Assembly (NCBI GenBank): GCA_030428865.1
Contig: JAUIEK010000001.1
Location: 434,001 to 498,000, forward strand
Reading direction: 5' to 3'
DNA: 64,000 nucleotides
Origin: Bacteroidia bacterium
GTDB lineage: Bacteria; Bacteroidota; Bacteroidia; Flavobacteriales; Flavobacteriaceae
How positions within the stretch are numbered: the stretch's first letter is position 1; the number at the start of each line of letters is the position of its first letter. Below, one piece after another: positions 27,010-36,363 of this stretch. The notes beneath the pieces are model-generated. The model saw nothing but the letters and a program-made list of their open reading frames with translations. It was not told the origin of the DNA and did not search any database. The position numbers were made by a program, and so were the translations under genes.

Positions 27010-29460
27010 ATGGCAAAAAATTTAGTAATTGTTGAGTCTCCTGCAAAAGCAAAAACTATTGAGAAATTTTTAGGAAAAGATTTTCAGGTAGAGTCTAGTT
27101 TTGGGCATATAGCAGATTTACCTTCTAAAGAATTAGGTGTAGATGTAGAAGGAGATTTTAAGCCAAAATATGTTGTGTCTAAAGACAAAAATACAGTTGT
27201 AAAAAAGCTGAGAGATTTGGCTAAAAAAGTAGACACCGTTTGGTTAGCAAGTGATGAAGATAGAGAAGGAGAAGCGATTGCTTGGCATTTAGCCGAGCAG
27301 CTAAAACTGGATAGCGAAAAAACCAAGCGAATCGTTTTTCATGAGATTACTAAAAATGCTATACTACGTGCAGTAGAGAACCCCAGAGGAATAAATTATA
27401 ACTTAGTTAATGCTCAGCAGGCCAGGAGAGTATTAGATAGGTTAGTAGGATATGAGCTTTCTCCTGTTTTATGGCGAAAAGTAAAAGGGGGATTATCTGC
27501 AGGAAGAGTTCAATCTGTAGCAGTCCGGTTAATTGTTGAAAGAGAACGTGAAATAGAAAATTTCACACCAATCGCCTCTTACCGAGTAGATGCTGAATTT
27601 GCAAATACTGATGGTGTAACATTTAAGGCAAAAATAGCTAGCAATTTTTCAACAAAAGCAGCAGCAGAATCATTTCTGAATTCATGTAAAGGAGCTATTT
27701 TTTCAGTTGCCGATTTGCAAAAAAAACCAGCAAGCAAAACTCCGGCAGCGCCTTTTACTACTTCAACGTTACAGCAAGAAGCTTCTAGAAAATTAGGATT
27801 TCCTGTTGCAAAAACAATGTTGATGGCTCAGCGTTTGTATGAAGCTGGATTAATTACTTATATGAGGACAGATAGTGTTAATTTATCTGAAGACGCAAAG
27901 AATAATGCAAAAGAAGCAATCATATCAAGTTATGGGAAAGAATACAGTAATCCAAGAGACTTTTCCAATAAATCAAAAGGAGCTCAAGAAGCTCATGAAG
28001 CCATCAGACCAACAAATTTAGAAAGACAGGAGGTTTCTGTAGATTATGATCAAGATCGATTGTACAGTTTAATCTGGAAACGGACAATTGCATCTCAGAT
28101 GAGTAATGCTAAGCTAGAACGAACACTGGTTAAAATACAAAACAATAAAAACAAACAGTTATTTACTGCAAATGGAGAGGTAATTACATTTGATGGCTTT
28201 TTGAAAGTGTATCTAGAAAGTACTGACTTAGAAGATGAAGAGCAGGCAGGAATGCTTCCTAAGTTGGAGATAAAAGAAGAAGTGACCAATAAATATATTA
28301 CGGCAACAGAACGTTACACGAAGCCACCTTACAGATATACGGAGGCATCTCTAGTAAAGCGATTAGAGGAACTAGGAATAGGAAGACCATCTACTTATGC
28401 TCCTACAATTTCTACAATTCAGAAAAGACAATACGTGGCAAAAGGTACTGTTGAAGGAACAAACAGAAATTATAGCCAGTTAAAATTAGAAGATGGAGAA
28501 ATATCTGTAAAAACACTTGTGGAAAAAATAGGATCAGATAAAGGGAAGCTAGTTCCAACAGATATAGGAAATGTAGTGAACGATTTCTTAGTTGAGAATT
28601 TTGAAAAAATACTAGACTACGGTTTTACAGCCAGTGTAGAAGATGAGTTTGATGAAATAGCAAAAGGAAAGGAAGACTGGACCGCTATGATTAAAGATTT
28701 CTATCAAGATTTTCATGTAACGGTAGAAGATGTTGCCGCAAACGCAGATCGGGCTAAAGGAGAGCGATTACTGGGAGTAGATCCTGAAACAGGAAGGAAC
28801 GTATATGTTCGTTTAGGTAGATATGGGGCTATGGTTCAGATAGGTGAAGCAACTGATGAGGAAAAGCCAAAATTTGCCAGCCTGCAAGCAGATCAAACAT
28901 TAAGTAGTATCACTTTTGAAGAAGCCTTAGATTTGTTTAAACTGCCCAAAGTAGTTGGTAAATATGAAGATAAAGAAGTAGTTGTAGCAAATGGTCGTTA
29001 TGGGCCTTATGTTCGATTTGAAAAAATGTTTGTCTCTTTAGAAAAAGGAGAAAACCCCATGGATGTTGACTTAGATAGAGCAATTGAGTTAATTGAGAAC
29101 AAGCGTAAGGCAGATGCTCCCATCGGTTCATATCAAGAACTTCCCATTCAGAAAGGAGTAGGAAGGTTTGGTCCTTTTATCAAGTGGAATTCGATGTTTA
29201 TTAATGTGAATAAAAAGTATGATTTTGATAATTTATCGCAATCAGATTTAGAAGAATTAATAGAAGATAAGTTAAAAAAAGAGCGAGAAAAATTAGTTCA
29301 CAATTGGGAAGATGTTGGTATTCGCGTAGAAAAAGCAAGGTGGGGAAGATTTAATGTATTAAAAGGCAAAGTAAAAGTAGAACTCCCCAAAACTACTGAA
29401 ATTGAGAAATTATCTAAAGAAGAGGCTGTCAAACTAATAGAGCAGAAAACCAAAAAATAA
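27010..29460 (+). CDS. topA: DNA topoisomerase I
   Basis: 816 residues. The N-terminal TOPRIM domain (NLVIVESPAKAKTIEKFLG, later ASDEDREGEAIAWHL) is followed by the type IA catalytic core with nucleophile Tyr284 in LITYMRTDS. Instead of zinc fingers, the C-terminus has repeated Topo_C modules (GRYGAMVQIG, GRYGPYVRFE, VGRFGPFIKW), as is usual in Bacteroidota. It relaxes negative supercoils. It stands directly before the arginase-like gene and gldKLMN, a gene order also known from other flavobacteria. Confidence 0.97.
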   Translation: MAKNLVIVESPAKAKTIEKFLGKDFQVESSFGHIADLPSKELGVDVEGDFKPKYVVSKDKNTVVKKLRDLAKKVDTVWLASDEDREGEAIAWHLAEQLKLDSEKTKRIVFHEITKNAILRAVENPRGINYNLVNAQQARRVLDRLVGYELSPVLWRKVKGGLSAGRVQSVAVRLIVEREREIENFTPIASYRVDAEFANTDGVTFKAKIASNFSTKAAAESFLNSCKGAIFSVADLQKKPASKTPAAPFTTSTLQQEASRKLGFPVAKTMLMAQRLYEAGLITYMRTDSVNLSEDAKNNAKEAIISSYGKEYSNPRDFSNKSKGAQEAHEAIRPTNLERQEVSVDYDQDRLYSLIWKRTIASQMSNAKLERTLVKIQNNKNKQLFTANGEVITFDGFLKVYLESTDLEDEEQAGMLPKLEIKEEVTNKYITATERYTKPPYRYTEASLVKRLEELGIGRPSTYAPTISTIQKRQYVAKGTVEGTNRNYSQLKLEDGEISVKTLVEKIGSDKGKLVPTDIGNVVNDFLVENFEKILDYGFTASVEDEFDEIAKGKEDWTAMIKDFYQDFHVTVEDVAANADRAKGERLLGVDPETGRNVYVRLGRYGAMVQIGEATDEEKPKFASLQADQTLSSITFEEALDLFKLPKVVGKYEDKEVVVANGRYGPYVRFEKMFVSLEKGENPMDVDLDRAIELIENKRKADAPIGSYQELPIQKGVGRFGPFIKWNSMFINVNKKYDFDNLSQSDLEELIEDKLKKEREKLVHNWEDVGIRVEKARWGRFNVLKGKVKVELPKTTEIEKLSKEEAVKLIEQKTKK

Positions 29461-29511
29461 TTTAGCGTAAAAAAAGGAATTCGGTTATTTTTACCAGTCG
29501 ATTATAATTAT

Positions 29512-30684
29512 ATGATGAACTTAGAATTTTTGTCTCCTGTAGAAGATTCGATAGTAGCGCTTTCTGTTATTCTACAACCAGAAACTATAGGACAAAACTT
29601 GTTAATTCATCAAAAATCTACAGGCTTTCCAAATTTAGAAGGAGTAAATTTAGCTATCATAGGCGTAGATGAAGATAGGAAATCTGAGGATAACCTAGGA
29701 AGTGGAAAAGGGTTGCCTCACATTAGAGAAAAGCTTTATCAATTATTTAAAGGAAACTGGCAAACCAAAATTGCTGATTTAGGAACAATCAAGAAAGGAA
29801 GTTCTGTAAAAGATACGCATTTCGCTGTTTCTGAAGTGATAGCAGAGTTATTAAAAAGTCAAATTATTCCCATAGTCATAGGCGGAGGACAAGATCTTAC
29901 CTTTGCTAATTACAAAGCTTATGATTCATTAGAGCAGGTTGTAAATCTTGTTACAGTTGATAGTATGTTTGATTTAGGAAATGTAGAAGATGAATTATCT
30001 TCTAGATCTTATTTGAGCAAAATTATCATGCAAAAGCCCACAAACTTGTTCAACTATTGCAATATAGGATATCAAACATATTTAAACTCTCAGCAAGAGA
30101 TCAACTTGATACATGAGTTAGATTTTGATGCTTATCGCCTAGGAGAAGCCAAAAATATGGAACTTGTAGAAACAGTGTTGAGAGATGCCGACATGGTTAG
30201 TGTTGATGTTAGTTCTATCAGACAGAGTGATGCTCCAGCAAACAGAAATGTATCTCCTAATGGATTTTATGGAGAGGAAATTTGTGCAATCTCTAGATAT
30301 GCAGGAATTAGTGATAAAGTGAGTTCTTTTGGTGTTTATGAATACAATCATCGGCTTGATAATCCCAATAATCAAACGGCGCATCTTATCGCGCAAATGA
30401 TTTGGCATTTCATAGAAGGAGTAAATCAGCGTGCAAAAGACTATCCATTTTGTACAAAAGAAAACTATCAAAAATTTACTGTTATATTAGAAGATGATGA
30501 ACCGATCAACTTCTATAAAAGCGATAGGTCTGGTCGTTGGTGGATGGAGATTAATATTATTGGAAATAATAAATACAAAAGGCATACGTTAATACCTTGT
30601 ACATATCAAGACTATATTGATGCCACTAAAGAAATTATACCAAAAAAATGGTATAAAGCCATGAGTAAAATGGCAGAATTTTAA
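29512..30684 (+). CDS. Arginase/formimidoylglutamase-fold protein with degraded metal site
   Basis: 390 residues (ATG at 29512 or 29515). The ureohydrolase fold is recognisable: GGGQD at 124-128, TVDSMFD at 149-154 and SVDVSSIRQSDAPA from 230. In active enzymes these read GGGHD, DxHxD and SxDxDxxDP. Here the first His is Gln127, the middle His is Met152 and one Asp is Ser234, so three of the six manganese ligands are changed. It is probably not an arginase. The gene sits between topA and gldK, suggesting a structural or regulatory job linked to gliding or secretion; this is inference. Confidence 0.82.
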   Translation: MMNLEFLSPVEDSIVALSVILQPETIGQNLLIHQKSTGFPNLEGVNLAIIGVDEDRKSEDNLGSGKGLPHIREKLYQLFKGNWQTKIADLGTIKKGSSVKDTHFAVSEVIAELLKSQIIPIVIGGGQDLTFANYKAYDSLEQVVNLVTVDSMFDLGNVEDELSSRSYLSKIIMQKPTNLFNYCNIGYQTYLNSQQEINLIHELDFDAYRLGEAKNMELVETVLRDADMVSVDVSSIRQSDAPANRNVSPNGFYGEEICAISRYAGISDKVSSFGVYEYNHRLDNPNNQTAHLIAQMIWHFIEGVNQRAKDYPFCTKENYQKFTVILEDDEPINFYKSDRSGRWWMEINIIGNNKYKRHTLIPCTYQDYIDATKEIIPKKWYKAMSKMAEF

Positions 30685-30707
30685 AGAAAGTCAATTATTA
30701 AAAAGCA

Positions 30708-30740
30708 TTGCTTTTTTTTAATAAAAAATAATTAGGTTTA
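30708..30740 (+). promoter_or_regulatory. Weak promoter-like site before gldK
   Basis: TTG (30708-30710), 22 bases, then TAGGTTTA (30733-30740), one base off TAnnTTTG. A small 7-base-pair hairpin with a T-run (30700-30716) overlaps it and could partly end the upstream transcript. Confidence 0.3.
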
Positions 30741-30766
30741 CACAATTTTAAGTCAAGAAGACAATA

Positions 30767-32137
30767 ATGAAGAAACTGGCCTTATTCACCCTATTAATAT
30801 CACTTTTTTATAGCTGTGGCTCTAAGGATAGAGGAGAACTAGTAGGAATAAAAGCTAAATCTAAATGGTTCTCAGAAAAACCTTTTGGAATGTCATATAT
30901 TCCTGGAGGATCTTTTACAATGGGAAAGCAAGATGAAGATCAAACAGGTACACTCAATACTCCTGCTAGAACTGTATCTGTTAGTCCTTTTTATATGGAT
31001 GAAACCGAAATTACAAACTCAGAATACAAGCAATTCGTGCACTGGGTACGAGATTCTATTGTGAGAACAGAATTAGCTCTGCGTGCAGAACTTTTGTCCT
31101 TCGGAAGTGATAGCGAAGAACCATTAACAGGAGGAATTCATGATTATAAATTTGGAGTTATTGATACAGTAGACGCTACACCGTATCAAAAATATATGTT
31201 TGAGAACTACTATGATTTGGGAGCACCTCTAGATACGTTAAAACCTCTTAACTGGTCAGAAGAAATAATTTGGGACGCGAATGACTATCCAGATTTGGAT
31301 TACGTAGAAGTGATGGATTCTTTACATATTAGTCATGAAGATGCGATTGACGGAGTTAGAACATTCAACAAAAAATTATTAAATTTTAGGTATTCTTGGT
31401 TTGATGTAGAAGCTGCTGTAAAACAAAAAGGAAAAAGTAGACGAGAGTTTCTTAAAAAAGAAGTAGTTAATATTTATCCTGATACTACTGTCTGGGTTAA
31501 GGATTTTAGCTACTCATATAATGATCCAATGCATCAAGATTATTTTTACCACCAAGCTTATGGAGATTACCCTGTTGTAGGAGTTAGTTGGCATCAAGCA
31601 AAAGCTTTTTGTAAGTGGAGAACTAGAAACAAGAATAATTATCTTAAGCGAAGAAAAAAGAGAAAAACTACCGTGTCTGAGTTTAGATTACCAACAGAGG
31701 CTGAGTGGGAATATGCAGCTAGAGGAGGACTAGACTATGCAAAGTATCCTTGGGGAGGACCAAATATCACTACTGATAGAGGATGTTTTTTAGCTAATTT
31801 TAAGCCTCGGAGAGGAGATTATGCAGTTGATGGCGCACTATATACAGTTGAAGCTAGATCCTATAATCCAAACGATTATGGGTTGTATAACATGGCAGGA
31901 AATGTGTCTGAGTGGACTAGTTCTGCATACAAATCATCATCTTATTATCAAGGCTCAACTCTGAATTTGAATGTTGAAGATAGAAAAAACAAGCGAAAAG
32001 TTATCAGAGGAGGCTCATGGAAAGATGTAGCATACTTTTTAGAAGTGAGTACTCGGGATTATGAATATGCTGACACAGCAAGAAGTTATATTGGCTTTAG
32101 AACTGTTCAAAGTCACTTAGGGAAATCGAGAGAATAA
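30767..32137 (+). CDS. gldK: Gliding motility / type IX secretion lipoprotein GldK
   Basis: 456 residues. The signal LALFTLLISLFYSC places the lipid-attachment Cys at 17. The rest is an FGE-sulfatase (SUMF1) fold: MSYIPGGSFTMGKQDED at the start, LPTEAEWEYAARGG, MAGNVSEWTSSAYK and VIRGGSWKD near the end. GldK with GldN forms the periplasmic ring of the T9SS attached to the outer membrane; the sulfatase-activating chemistry is not expected. It is first of gldKLMN, with 21 bases to gldL. Confidence 0.98.
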   Translation: MKKLALFTLLISLFYSCGSKDRGELVGIKAKSKWFSEKPFGMSYIPGGSFTMGKQDEDQTGTLNTPARTVSVSPFYMDETEITNSEYKQFVHWVRDSIVRTELALRAELLSFGSDSEEPLTGGIHDYKFGVIDTVDATPYQKYMFENYYDLGAPLDTLKPLNWSEEIIWDANDYPDLDYVEVMDSLHISHEDAIDGVRTFNKKLLNFRYSWFDVEAAVKQKGKSRREFLKKEVVNIYPDTTVWVKDFSYSYNDPMHQDYFYHQAYGDYPVVGVSWHQAKAFCKWRTRNKNNYLKRRKKRKTTVSEFRLPTEAEWEYAARGGLDYAKYPWGGPNITTDRGCFLANFKPRRGDYAVDGALYTVEARSYNPNDYGLYNMAGNVSEWTSSAYKSSSYYQGSTLNLNVEDRKNKRKVIRGGSWKDVAYFLEVSTRDYEYADTARSYIGFRTVQSHLGKSRE

Positions 32138-32158
32138 ATTTGATTAAAAACAAAAACC

Positions 32159-32791
32159 ATGGCAAAATCAAAATCTAAAAAAAAGATCTTCAATATGGCA
32201 TACAGCTTCGGAGCTGCAGTTGTTATTATTGGAGCATTGTTTAAAATTCAACATTGGGAGTATGGAGCTGAAATTTTAACAATAGGTATGGTGGTAGAAG
32301 CTCTAGTTTTCTTCCTTTCAGCATTTGATTCTGTTGAAGATGATTTGGATTGGACTAAAGTGTATCCAGAGTTAGCAGGAGGAGATAAAAAACAACTTCA
32401 ATTTCAAGAAGAAGGAGAAGCAGAGAGAATGCTTTCTCAAAAACTAGATAAGTTATTAGAAGAATCAAATTTAGATGTTGAACTAATGAATAATTTAGGA
32501 AAAAGTATCCAAAATTTTCAGGCAGCTGCAGAAGAGTTAAGCGTAACATCGTCTTCCATTACATCTACTTCTAGATACAATGAGCAAATGGAAAAAGCTG
32601 CTCTACATATAGAATCTTTAAATAACGTTTACAGATCTCAAGCTGAAAACGCTAATAAGCATCAAGAGATAAATAATACTCTTGTAGAAAATTCAGAACT
32701 TTTAAAGAAACAGATGGAGTCTTTAGCAAATAATCTGTCTTCTTTGAACGATGTCTATGGAGGAATGTTATCTGCAATGTCTAAAAAATAA
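32159..32791 (+). CDS. gldL: Gliding motility / type IX secretion motor protein GldL
   Basis: 210 residues. Two N-terminal membrane helices (about 12-30 and 37-57) carry Lys29 and the buried Glu47 in MVVEALVFFLSAFD, which correspond to the Lys and Glu that I recall as essential for proton flow in the Flavobacterium johnsoniae motor. A long cytoplasmic helical tail follows (residues 70-210). GldL forms a pentamer around the GldM dimer and powers secretion and gliding. The interhelix loop is about four residues shorter than in F. johnsoniae. Confidence 0.98.
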   Translation: MAKSKSKKKIFNMAYSFGAAVVIIGALFKIQHWEYGAEILTIGMVVEALVFFLSAFDSVEDDLDWTKVYPELAGGDKKQLQFQEEGEAERMLSQKLDKLLEESNLDVELMNNLGKSIQNFQAAAEELSVTSSSITSTSRYNEQMEKAALHIESLNNVYRSQAENANKHQEINNTLVENSELLKKQMESLANNLSSLNDVYGGMLSAMSKK

Positions 32792-32796
32792 CATAG

Positions 32797-32832
32797 ATGA
32801 AGAAAAATTACGTAACATTAAAAATGAGATAG
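32797..32832 (+). other. Possible 11-codon leader ORF before gldM
   Basis: ATG at 32797 opens a short frame (M-K-K-N-Y-V-T-L-K-M-R) whose TAG ends one base before the gldM ATG. Its placement would allow translational coupling by reinitiation. It could be chance in AT-rich DNA. Confidence 0.2.
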
Positions 32833-32833
32833 A

Positions 32834-34378
32834 ATGGCAGGAGGACAACTTTCTTCAAGACAAAAGATGATTAATCTCATGTACCTGGTTTTTATTGCAA
32901 TGTTGGCAATGACTATGAGTAAAGAGGTGTTAACTGCTTTTGGGTTTTTTAATGAAGATTTTGAGGAAACAAGTATTTCTGTTGCTCAAAAAAATGTATT
33001 AGCGTACGAAGGTTTAGCAATAAAAGCGCAAGATCAACCAGAAAAATTTACACCATTAAAAGCGAAAGCAGATCAAATAAAAATATTATCTGACGACTTT
33101 TATAATTATTTAGGAAATCTTAAGACTCAACTGCTCAAAGACTATGAAGACAAGAAAGATTATGAGGCAATGGATAAGACAGATTTTTTAGATGAATATT
33201 TCTTTATTGGTGATGATATTTCAAAAGAAGGGAAAGAATATGTAGACAAGATTATTAATTATCGAACTAAAGTAACAGATATTTTAGGAGATGATTTTTC
33301 AAGTTTAAATACTGTTATCAATAAACGTTTTTCTACTAATGAATTCACAAATAGTGATGGAAAAAAAGTTTCGTGGTTATCATATAAATACAAAGGCTAT
33401 CCTGCTATTGCTTCATTAACTAGTTTTACCCAATTACAAGCAAGTGTTAGAAATACAGAAAGTGACGTATTAACAACTTTGTTAGGAGGTCAATTGGAAG
33501 ATGAAGTATCACTTAACAACTATCAAGGTATTGTTTCTTTAGGTAAAACAGCTTATTTCTCTGGAGAGCGTGTTAAAGGACAGGTGGTTTTAGGTAGATA
33601 CGATAACACGATGGTTCCTAAAAAAGTAGTATTAAATGGAAAAGATGTTACTAGCTCAGTAGAAAATGGACAAGTAATTATTGATATGCCTGCAGGTAAT
33701 GTAGGAACTAAGGCTATAAAAGGAGCTATAACTTTTATGCAAGATGGAGAAGAAACGGAAATACCTTTTGAAAGTGAGTATTCTGTAATAGCAGAACCTA
33801 ATGAAGCTGTTATATCAGCAGATAAAATGAATGTGGTTTATAGAGGGTTAGATAATCCTATTTCAATATCTGTTCCTGGTGTAGGTGACAGAGATATTAG
33901 AGCATCTGTAGGCGGAGGTAGTAAACTAACAAAGGTAGGAGCAGGTAAATACATTTTAAGTCCAGGTGGAGGAAATACGGTAAGCATCAATGTTTCAGCT
34001 AAGCTAAGTAGTGGTAAAACAATTACGACTCCAAAAACATTTCGAATAAAAGATATCCCAACAGCAGCAGGAACTGTAAGAGGACAATTTGGAGTGATTC
34101 GATTACCTAGGTCAAGTTTAGGGAATATACCAGTTGGTGCTGCTTTACCAGATTTTGTTTTTGATTTACAGTTAGCTGTGAGAGGTTTTACGGTAAAAGT
34201 ACCAGGTCAACTTGCTGTAAAAGTAAATGGTTCTAGGTTAGATGCTCGAGCAAAAAGTGTTATATCAAAAGCTAAGCGAGGAGATGTAATTACTATTTTT
34301 GATATTATTGCGGTAGAGACCAAAAAAGGTACTAGAATTAAAAGGGTAATTCCTGCAAGTATTGAAGTTATAAACTAA
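32834..34378 (+). CDS. gldM: Gliding motility / type IX secretion protein GldM
   Basis: 514 residues. A short cytoplasmic start with Arg9 (the residue known to matter in the GldL-GldM motor) leads to one membrane helix, about 11-29, in MINLMYLVFIAMLAM. The large periplasmic part has the known GldM plan of a helical D1 and three Ig-like beta domains (D2-D4), ending with ITIFDIIAVETKKGTRIKRVIPASIEV. GldM transmits motor torque from the inner membrane to the GldKN ring. Confidence 0.98.
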   Translation: MAGGQLSSRQKMINLMYLVFIAMLAMTMSKEVLTAFGFFNEDFEETSISVAQKNVLAYEGLAIKAQDQPEKFTPLKAKADQIKILSDDFYNYLGNLKTQLLKDYEDKKDYEAMDKTDFLDEYFFIGDDISKEGKEYVDKIINYRTKVTDILGDDFSSLNTVINKRFSTNEFTNSDGKKVSWLSYKYKGYPAIASLTSFTQLQASVRNTESDVLTTLLGGQLEDEVSLNNYQGIVSLGKTAYFSGERVKGQVVLGRYDNTMVPKKVVLNGKDVTSSVENGQVIIDMPAGNVGTKAIKGAITFMQDGEETEIPFESEYSVIAEPNEAVISADKMNVVYRGLDNPISISVPGVGDRDIRASVGGGSKLTKVGAGKYILSPGGGNTVSINVSAKLSSGKTITTPKTFRIKDIPTAAGTVRGQFGVIRLPRSSLGNIPVGAALPDFVFDLQLAVRGFTVKVPGQLAVKVNGSRLDARAKSVISKAKRGDVITIFDIIAVETKKGTRIKRVIPASIEVIN

Positions 34379-34397
34379 GAAAGAAAAACAGAACCGT

Positions 34398-35258
34398 ATG
34401 AGTTTGAGGAAGCAATTTTGCGTAGTAGCTCTACTTTTTTTAGGAGTAGTGTGTTCGTATGCGCAAGCAAATCTTTTAAATGCAACAAAAGCGAGTCAAG
34501 TGGGAGTGAAATTAAAAGAAAAAATAGCTGCAGATAATGATAAACCTCTCCCTTATGAATATGTAGATAATAGAGATATTTTGTGGTCTAAAGTTGTTTG
34601 GGAGTTTGTTGATTTTAATCAAAAAATTAATTTTCCGTACTATTTTCCTGTAGATACAACCAACGTTTCTAAAGATAGACGATCGTTATTTGATACGTTA
34701 TTAAAAGGAATACGAAGTGGAGAAATTAAAGATGTTTTTGCTGATTCTTTTTTAAGAGCTAAACTCTCTGAAAAAGAGATCAATGAAAAGTTAATTAATA
34801 TTAAGCAGAATGGAGATTATTACGATACGCTAAGAATAAGTTCTCAAGATATAGAAGGATTATTGATAAAAGGAATTTGGTATTTTGATAAAAGACATAG
34901 TGAACTAAAGTATAGACCTCTTGCGCTAGCACCTATGGGAAAAGATGTGTTAACTCTAGGAGTTGAAGAGGTTGAAGACAATGAGTTATATGAACTTTTT
35001 TGGGTTTTTTATCCATCTGCTAGAAACGTTTTGTTTGATGCAAAGGTTTTTAATCCGAAAAGTATTGCACAACCTATTTCTTATGATCATCTTATAAATG
35101 CAAGAAGGTTTAATGCTGTTATTGTTAAAGAAGAAAACATTTATGGTAATAGAGAAATTTCCGATTATATCAAAGACAATTCTTTACTCCAGTTGTTAGA
35201 GGCTAGAAAGATAAAAGAAAGCATTAGAGATCGAGAAATGGATATGTGGAACTATTAG
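34398..35258 (+). CDS. gldN: Gliding motility / type IX secretion protein GldN
   Basis: 286 residues. The signal peptide ends at VCSYAQA (about 22). The conserved body includes DRDILWSKVVWEFVDFNQKINFPYYFPVD type segments, EGLLIKGIWYFDKRHSEL and LYELFWVFYPSARNVLFDAKVFN, all diagnostic of GldN/PorN. It partners GldK in the periplasmic ring. A terminator 26 bases after the stop ends the gldKLMN unit. Confidence 0.97.
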   Translation: MSLRKQFCVVALLFLGVVCSYAQANLLNATKASQVGVKLKEKIAADNDKPLPYEYVDNRDILWSKVVWEFVDFNQKINFPYYFPVDTTNVSKDRRSLFDTLLKGIRSGEIKDVFADSFLRAKLSEKEINEKLINIKQNGDYYDTLRISSQDIEGLLIKGIWYFDKRHSELKYRPLALAPMGKDVLTLGVEEVEDNELYELFWVFYPSARNVLFDAKVFNPKSIAQPISYDHLINARRFNAVIVKEENIYGNREISDYIKDNSLLQLLEARKIKESIRDREMDMWNY

Positions 35259-35283
35259 TCACTTGGTTTCAAGATATTAAAAT

Positions 35284-35313
35284 AAAGCGTTTCTATATTT
35301 TGAAGCGCTTTTT
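35284..35313 (+). terminator. Intrinsic terminator after gldN
   Basis: AAAGCGTTTC (35284-35293) pairs with GAAGCGCTTT (35302-35311), with one G-T pair and an 8-base loop, followed by T5. It ends only 10 bases before the next gene, whose promoter must overlap it or depend on readthrough. Confidence 0.8.
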
Positions 35314-35322
35314 GTTTTTAGC

Positions 35323-36363
35323 ATGAAAGTAGATTATATTATAGTTGGTCTCGGGTTGGCAGGTTTGGCTTTTTCAGAGAAATTAGAAAAAGAAAACAAA
35401 TCATTTTTAGTTTTTGAGAATAATTCGCAAAACTCCTCATTAGTTGCGGGAGGCATATGCAATCCAGTAATCTTGAAAAGATTTACGCCTGTATGGAAAG
35501 CAAAAGAACAATTAGCTATATCATTACCGTTTTATGATCAACTAGAAAAAAAACTTCAAATACAGATTGATCAAAAATTCTTAACACGTAAAGTTTTTAA
35601 AAGTAAAAAAGATCAGAACAATTGGTTTGTTGCTTGTGATAATCCGTTATTATCAGATTATTTAAATACGACCATTTATCATGAAAAAATAAAGGGTATT
35701 ATCGGTGATTTTGGATTTGGAGAAGTAATTAATACTGGAAGGATAAATACTTCTAGATTGATAGAATGTTACAGAAATTATCTTAGCAATAATGGATTAA
35801 TTCGTTTTCAAAGATTTGATTATAATCAGTTAGAAATAACTAAAAAAGGAGTTGTCTATTCTGATGTTGAAGCCGAAAAAATTGTGTTTTGCGAAGGATT
35901 TGGAGTTAAGAAAAATCCATTTTTTAGAAATGTACCTCTTAAAGAAGCAAAAGGAGAATTAATTACTATTCATGCTCCTGATTTAAAAATAGATTTTTTA
36001 GTAAAATCTACCTTATTTGTGTTGCCTTTAGGAGAAGATTTATATAAGGTTGGAGCAACGTTTAATTGGGAAGATAAAACATCAAAACCGACTAAAGAAG
36101 GCAGAAAAGAGCTTGTAGAAAAACTCAAGCGAGTTATCGATGTTCCTTATAAAATTGTTGATCAAGAAGCGGGAATTAGACCAACAGTGAAAGATAGAAG
36201 ACCTTTAGTAGGAGTTCATCCTGAGTATAAACAACTAGCTATATTAAATGGTTTGGGAACTAGAGGAGTTATGATTGCACCTTGGGCAGCCAATCAGTTA
36301 TACGAACATATAGCCTTAGAAAAAGAATTAGACTCAGAAATAGATATTAAGCGGTTTTCTTAG
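35323..36363 (+). CDS. FAD-dependent oxidoreductase (DAO family)
   Basis: 346 residues. The N-terminal Rossmann motif is DYIIVGLGLAGLAFSEKLE, followed by the family-specific VAGGICNPVILKRFTPVWKA and a C-terminal GIRPTVKDRRPLVGVHPEY and GLGTRGVMIAPWAA. This is the D-amino-acid-oxidase-like fold, with FAD bound by both ends. The substrate is unknown. Its last 17 bases overlap the convergent DUF983 gene. The gene often follows gldN in flavobacteria to my knowledge, but no link to gliding is established. Confidence 0.9.
   Translation: MKVDYIIVGLGLAGLAFSEKLEKENKSFLVFENNSQNSSLVAGGICNPVILKRFTPVWKAKEQLAISLPFYDQLEKKLQIQIDQKFLTRKVFKSKKDQNNWFVACDNPLLSDYLNTTIYHEKIKGIIGDFGFGEVINTGRINTSRLIECYRNYLSNNGLIRFQRFDYNQLEITKKGVVYSDVEAEKIVFCEGFGVKKNPFFRNVPLKEAKGELITIHAPDLKIDFLVKSTLFVLPLGEDLYKVGATFNWEDKTSKPTKEGRKELVEKLKRVIDVPYKIVDQEAGIRPTVKDRRPLVGVHPEYKQLAILNGLGTRGVMIAPWAANQLYEHIALEKELDSEIDIKRFS

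Noticed and set aside
30767..32137. GldK as a formylglycine-generating or sulfatase-modifying enzyme
   Set aside because: It has the fold, but lies in gldKLMN as a lipoprotein; the family is structural in T9SS.
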